The position numbers and the translations under genes are program-made. Below are positions 6,514 through 9,653 of a stretch of 9,653 bases of DNA, one piece after another. The notes under the pieces were generated by a model. The model had not been told where the DNA came from. It did no database searches and was given only the letters and a program-made list of their open reading frames with translations. How positions within the stretch are numbered: position 1 is the stretch's first letter; every line of letters starts with the position of its first letter. The stretch comes from Cytophagales bacterium (GTDB taxonomy: Bacteria > Bacteroidota > Bacteroidia > Cytophagales > UBA9547), in NCBI GenBank assembly GCA_025360395.1, contig JANYCH010000408.1:1-9653 (forward strand), read 5' to 3'.

Positions 6514-9500
6514 ATGGCCAAAGAACTTCTTCCTGAAGGGCTCTATCATTCTGTAAAACAATATAAAAGAAGATTTTATCTTAATCTTCTTATCAAAGGT
6601 GTATTGTTCTTTATCGCTATAGGTCTTGGATATTTTTTTATCATCAGTTTGCTTGAATACTTTGGTTGGTTCAATAGTGCTGTCAGGGCGGTTTTCCTGT
6701 TTTCTTTTATAGGTCTGGTAGGCAGTTCCGCTTATTTGCTTTTGTTTAGGCCACTTTACTCTATGCTAAATGCCGAAAAGCTGATTTCAGATGAAAAAGC
6801 TGCGGCGGAGCTGGGAATTATATTTCCTGATGTAAAAGATAAATTACTTAATCTCCTTCAATTAAGAGCTTTATCAGATGGGAATAGCCTGGCTTTTGCC
6901 AGTATCAAACAAAAATCAGCAGAGCTCTCCGGTATTCCTTTTGAACAAGCCATTGATCTGAGAGAAAATAAAAAACATCTAAAGTTTTTGATCCCGATTA
7001 TCCTGGTAGCTTTTGCAGGTGCGGTAATGGTTCCGGGACTATTTACCGATAGCCCGAAACGTATTGCAGGATTTAATAAAATTTTCCCCAAACCTGCACC
7101 GTTTACTTTCCAAATACAAAATAGCAACCTAAATGCATTTAGAAATGAAGACTTCAAGGTAAAATTTACTATTCAAGGTTCTGAAATACCTGATATTATA
7201 AAAATTTACAGCAACGGGATGGCAAATATTATCCAACCTGAAAACGACAGTTCTTTTTATTCTTACACATTCCATAATTTACAAAACGAGCAAACTTTCC
7301 AGTTTGAAGGTGCAGGATTTTATTCTGAGGAATTTAAAATTAATGTAATTGATAAGCCTCTGATTGGAAGTATCAATGCCAAACTTGTTTTTCCTCCTTA
7401 TCTGAATAGAAAAGATGAAATCGAAAAAAATACCGGCAACATCACCGTACCGGAAGGGACTAAAATAACCTGGGACATAAGCTGCCTTTATACAGATAAA
7501 ATCAATTTTAAACTCTCAGACAATTCAGAACCAAATATTCTGGAAGCGGGGATGTTCAATGGTTTTAACATATCCAAAACAGCTGGCAAAACATTTAACT
7601 ATGATATCAAACTTCTAAACGACAAGGCTTCCGGCGATGGTGAACTTCATTATACTGTAAATGTCGTTCCTGATGCATTTCCCCGCATAAGTGTTCTACC
7701 TGTAAAAGACAGCAGTTTGTTTAATTACATATTATTGGGAGGAAATATAGAAGACGATTATGGATTTTCAGCATTAAAGGTTTTTTATAAAATCAAGAAT
7801 AAAGATGAAAAGTCAGAAAAGGCATATGCATCTTTTCCATTGAAAATTAACAAGGCCATTGGATTGCAAAATTTCTTTTTTCACTGGGAAGTAGATTCTC
7901 TAAACTTACAGCCTGGCGATAAGTTGGAATATTTTATAAAAGTTTGGGACAATGATGGTGTAAACGGGTCCAAAGCCGCAATATCCCAAACCTATACTTT
8001 GGAATTGCCAACAGAAAAAAATGTTCAGGACGAATTAAAAAATAAGCAAGCTGAAACTGCCCAAAGTCTCGGCAGTTCGTTTTCACAATCGAAATCCTTG
8101 AGCAAACAGTTGGATAAAATACAAAACAGCCTGAAAAGCAAAAAGGAATTAAGCTGGCAGGACAAAAAAAATCTTGAGGATTTACTGCAAAAGCAAAATG
8201 AGCTTAAACAAAAAATAGAAAACCTTCAGCAGCAAAATAAACTTAACAATGAAAAAGAAGAGAAGTTTACTCCTCAGGATGAAGAGCTGGCTGAAAAAAC
8301 AAAGGCGTTACAGGAATTAATGAAAGATATCCTGGACGATGAAACATTGAAATTGTACGAAGAACTTCAGAAGCTTTTACAAGAGAAAAGCGAAACAAAT
8401 GAAATTAAAGATATTTTAGAAAAGCTTGAAAACAAACAGGAACGTTTTGATAAAGAGCTGCAACGGGCAATGGAAATGTTCAAACAGCTGAAATTTGAAA
8501 AAGAACTCGACAAGGCAATCAAAGATTTGGCTCAATTAACAAAGGAGCAGGAAAAACAAGCAGAAAAGTCTGGGGACAATAAAGCTAAACCGGAAGATTT
8601 GCAGAAACAGCAACAAGCATTAAACGAAAAATTTGAAGAGGTAAAAAAAGATCTGAAAGATCTTGAAGAACTGAACAAGACACTTGAAGAAAAAAATGAA
8701 TTCAAACCAAATGATCCCCTTCAAAAAGATATAAGCGAAAAACAGGAAAACAGCTCGGGCGAATTATCAAAAGGAAATAAAAAATCTGCCCAAAAGCAAC
8801 AAAAAAGTGCTGCTGAGCAAATGGATAAACTTCAGAAAGAAATGTCTGCTATGAAGCAGAAAATGGAATCTGAATCTGCAGAAGAAAACGTCCAGGATTT
8901 ACGTTATCTGCTTGAAAACCTTTTATCCGTATCGTTTGAGCAGGAAACTTTAATGAAGGAATTTAAAAAAATCAATCAAACGGATCCCAGGTATATCGCT
9001 TTGCTTCAAAGAGAGATAAAATTGAAGGACGATTCTAAAATTATTGAAGACAGTTTATATGCTTTGGCCAAAAGGGTTGCTCCGATTAAAAAGTTCGTAA
9101 CCAAGGAAGTTGGGGACATGAATGATTATGTTGACGAAAGTATTTTGGCCCTAAAACAAAGAAGACCAGATATTTCTGCAGGAAAACAACAGTTTGCCAT
9201 GACTTCAATGAATAATCTGGCACTAATGTTGTCTGATGTTTTGAAACAAATGCAGCAAGCGCAGCAAAAGATGAAAGGAATGCCATCAGGTGCCCAATGT
9301 AAAAAGCCTGGAAAAGGCAAACCAGGTCAAAGTATGAGCGAATTGCAAAAAGCTTTGAACCAAAAGATAGATGGTCTGAAAAAAAGCGGAAAGCAAGGGA
9401 AAGAACTATCTCAGGAACTTGCCCAGTTAATTGCTGAACAACAAGCTATCCGTAAAATGGTGAAAGATGCAGAAGGTAAAGGCGGAATGGACCCTAATGG

Positions 9501-9653
9501 TAAGCAGCAGCTGAAAGAACTGGCAAAAAAAATGGAAGAAACAGAAAAAGAACTTTCTTTTAAACAATTATCTCAACAAACTATCATGCGCCAAAATGAT
9601 ATAGTTACCCGTCTGCTGGAAAGCGAAAAAGCCCAAAGAGAGCGTGAATTTGA
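6514..9653 (+). CDS. DUF4175-type large membrane-anchored coiled-coil protein (3' end cut by window)
   Basis: The frame is open from the ATG at 6514 to the edge (1046 codons plus two bases). Three hydrophobic segments are visible: about 25-47, 57-77 and 158-177. Residues 178 to about 500 look like folded beta-rich domains and contain KLVFPPYLNR (290-299), NITVPEGTKITWDI, and EDDYGFSALKVFY (413-425). From about 505 to the end the protein is Lys/Glu/Gln-rich with long heptad-like coiled coils, broken by a Gly/Lys/Pro linker (922-940, with C929). The end, RQNDIVTRLLESEKAQRERE, resembles the conserved C-terminal part of DUF4175 proteins of Bacteroidota, so probably only a short tail is missing. 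The topology (membrane anchor, then a long extracytoplasmic domain) is inferred. No enzyme motif is seen and the function of the family is not established. It starts 82 bp after the rpmA terminator, so it has its own promoter, but I find no consensus one. No Shine-Dalgarno sequence is evident. Confidence 0.9.
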   Translation, partial: MAKELLPEGLYHSVKQYKRRFYLNLLIKGVLFFIAIGLGYFFIISLLEYFGWFNSAVRAVFLFSFIGLVGSSAYLLLFRPLYSMLNAEKLISDEKAAAELGIIFPDVKDKLLNLLQLRALSDGNSLAFASIKQKSAELSGIPFEQAIDLRENKKHLKFLIPIILVAFAGAVMVPGLFTDSPKRIAGFNKIFPKPAPFTFQIQNSNLNAFRNEDFKVKFTIQGSEIPDIIKIYSNGMANIIQPENDSSFYSYTFHNLQNEQTFQFEGAGFYSEEFKINVIDKPLIGSINAKLVFPPYLNRKDEIEKNTGNITVPEGTKITWDISCLYTDKINFKLSDNSEPNILEAGMFNGFNISKTAGKTFNYDIKLLNDKASGDGELHYTVNVVPDAFPRISVLPVKDSSLFNYILLGGNIEDDYGFSALKVFYKIKNKDEKSEKAYASFPLKINKAIGLQNFFFHWEVDSLNLQPGDKLEYFIKVWDNDGVNGSKAAISQTYTLELPTEKNVQDELKNKQAETAQSLGSSFSQSKSLSKQLDKIQNSLKSKKELSWQDKKNLEDLLQKQNELKQKIENLQQQNKLNNEKEEKFTPQDEELAEKTKALQELMKDILDDETLKLYEELQKLLQEKSETNEIKDILEKLENKQERFDKELQRAMEMFKQLKFEKELDKAIKDLAQLTKEQEKQAEKSGDNKAKPEDLQKQQQALNEKFEEVKKDLKDLEELNKTLEEKNEFKPNDPLQKDISEKQENSSGELSKGNKKSAQKQQKSAAEQMDKLQKEMSAMKQKMESESAEENVQDLRYLLENLLSVSFEQETLMKEFKKINQTDPRYIALLQREIKLKDDSKIIEDSLYALAKRVAPIKKFVTKEVGDMNDYVDESILALKQRRPDISAGKQQFAMTSMNNLALMLSDVLKQMQQAQQKMKGMPSGAQCKKPGKGKPGQSMSELQKALNQKIDGLKKSGKQGKELSQELAQLIAEQQAIRKMVKDAEGKGGMDPNGKQQLKELAKKMEETEKELSFKQLSQQTIMRQNDIVTRLLESEKAQREREF

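Overview
The window looks like chromosome from a member of the Bacteroidota, most likely Cytophagales-like. The evidence is low GC with very AT-rich spacers, promoters that fit the Bacteroidota form (TTG or TTTG, then TAnnTTTG), weak or absent Shine-Dalgarno sequences, a decayed gene carrying a type IX secretion (T9SS) C-terminal sorting domain, a eukaryote-like class Ia ribonucleotide reductase, and a DUF4175 protein. The genus cannot be fixed from this sequence.

Left part (1-1969, minus strand, accessory): the N-terminal 146 codons of a secreted beta-strand-repeat surface protein run off the left edge. Upstream of it is an intact small Cys-rich exported protein (592-873) with a PVDG plus membrane helix plus basic C-terminal tail. 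Its ATG directly abuts a strongly decayed gene (about 874-1555) in which T9SS-type secreted protein segments can still be read in several frames. Then come about 410 bp of AT-rich DNA with no recognisable gene.

Centre (1970-5550, minus strand, core metabolism): an nrdB-nrdA pair (R2 then R1 of class Ia ribonucleotide reductase, 40 bp apart) reads leftwards from a plausible promoter at 5520-5550 to a clear intrinsic terminator at 1970-2007. Together the two subunits make the deoxyribonucleotides used for DNA synthesis.

The 385-bp divergent spacer between nrdB and rplU carries back-to-back promoters. It also holds a perfect DnaA-box sequence (5704-5712) between the arms of a perfect 11-bp inverted repeat (5683-5726). 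I consider this the most interesting structure in the window.

Right part (5739-9653, plus strand): rplU-rpmA (ribosomal proteins L21 and L27) form a compact two-gene unit with a near-consensus promoter and a strong terminator. After it starts a large DUF4175-type membrane-anchored coiled-coil protein that is cut off by the window edge. I found no tRNA, rRNA, CRISPR, insertion sequence or convincing new multi-gene system.
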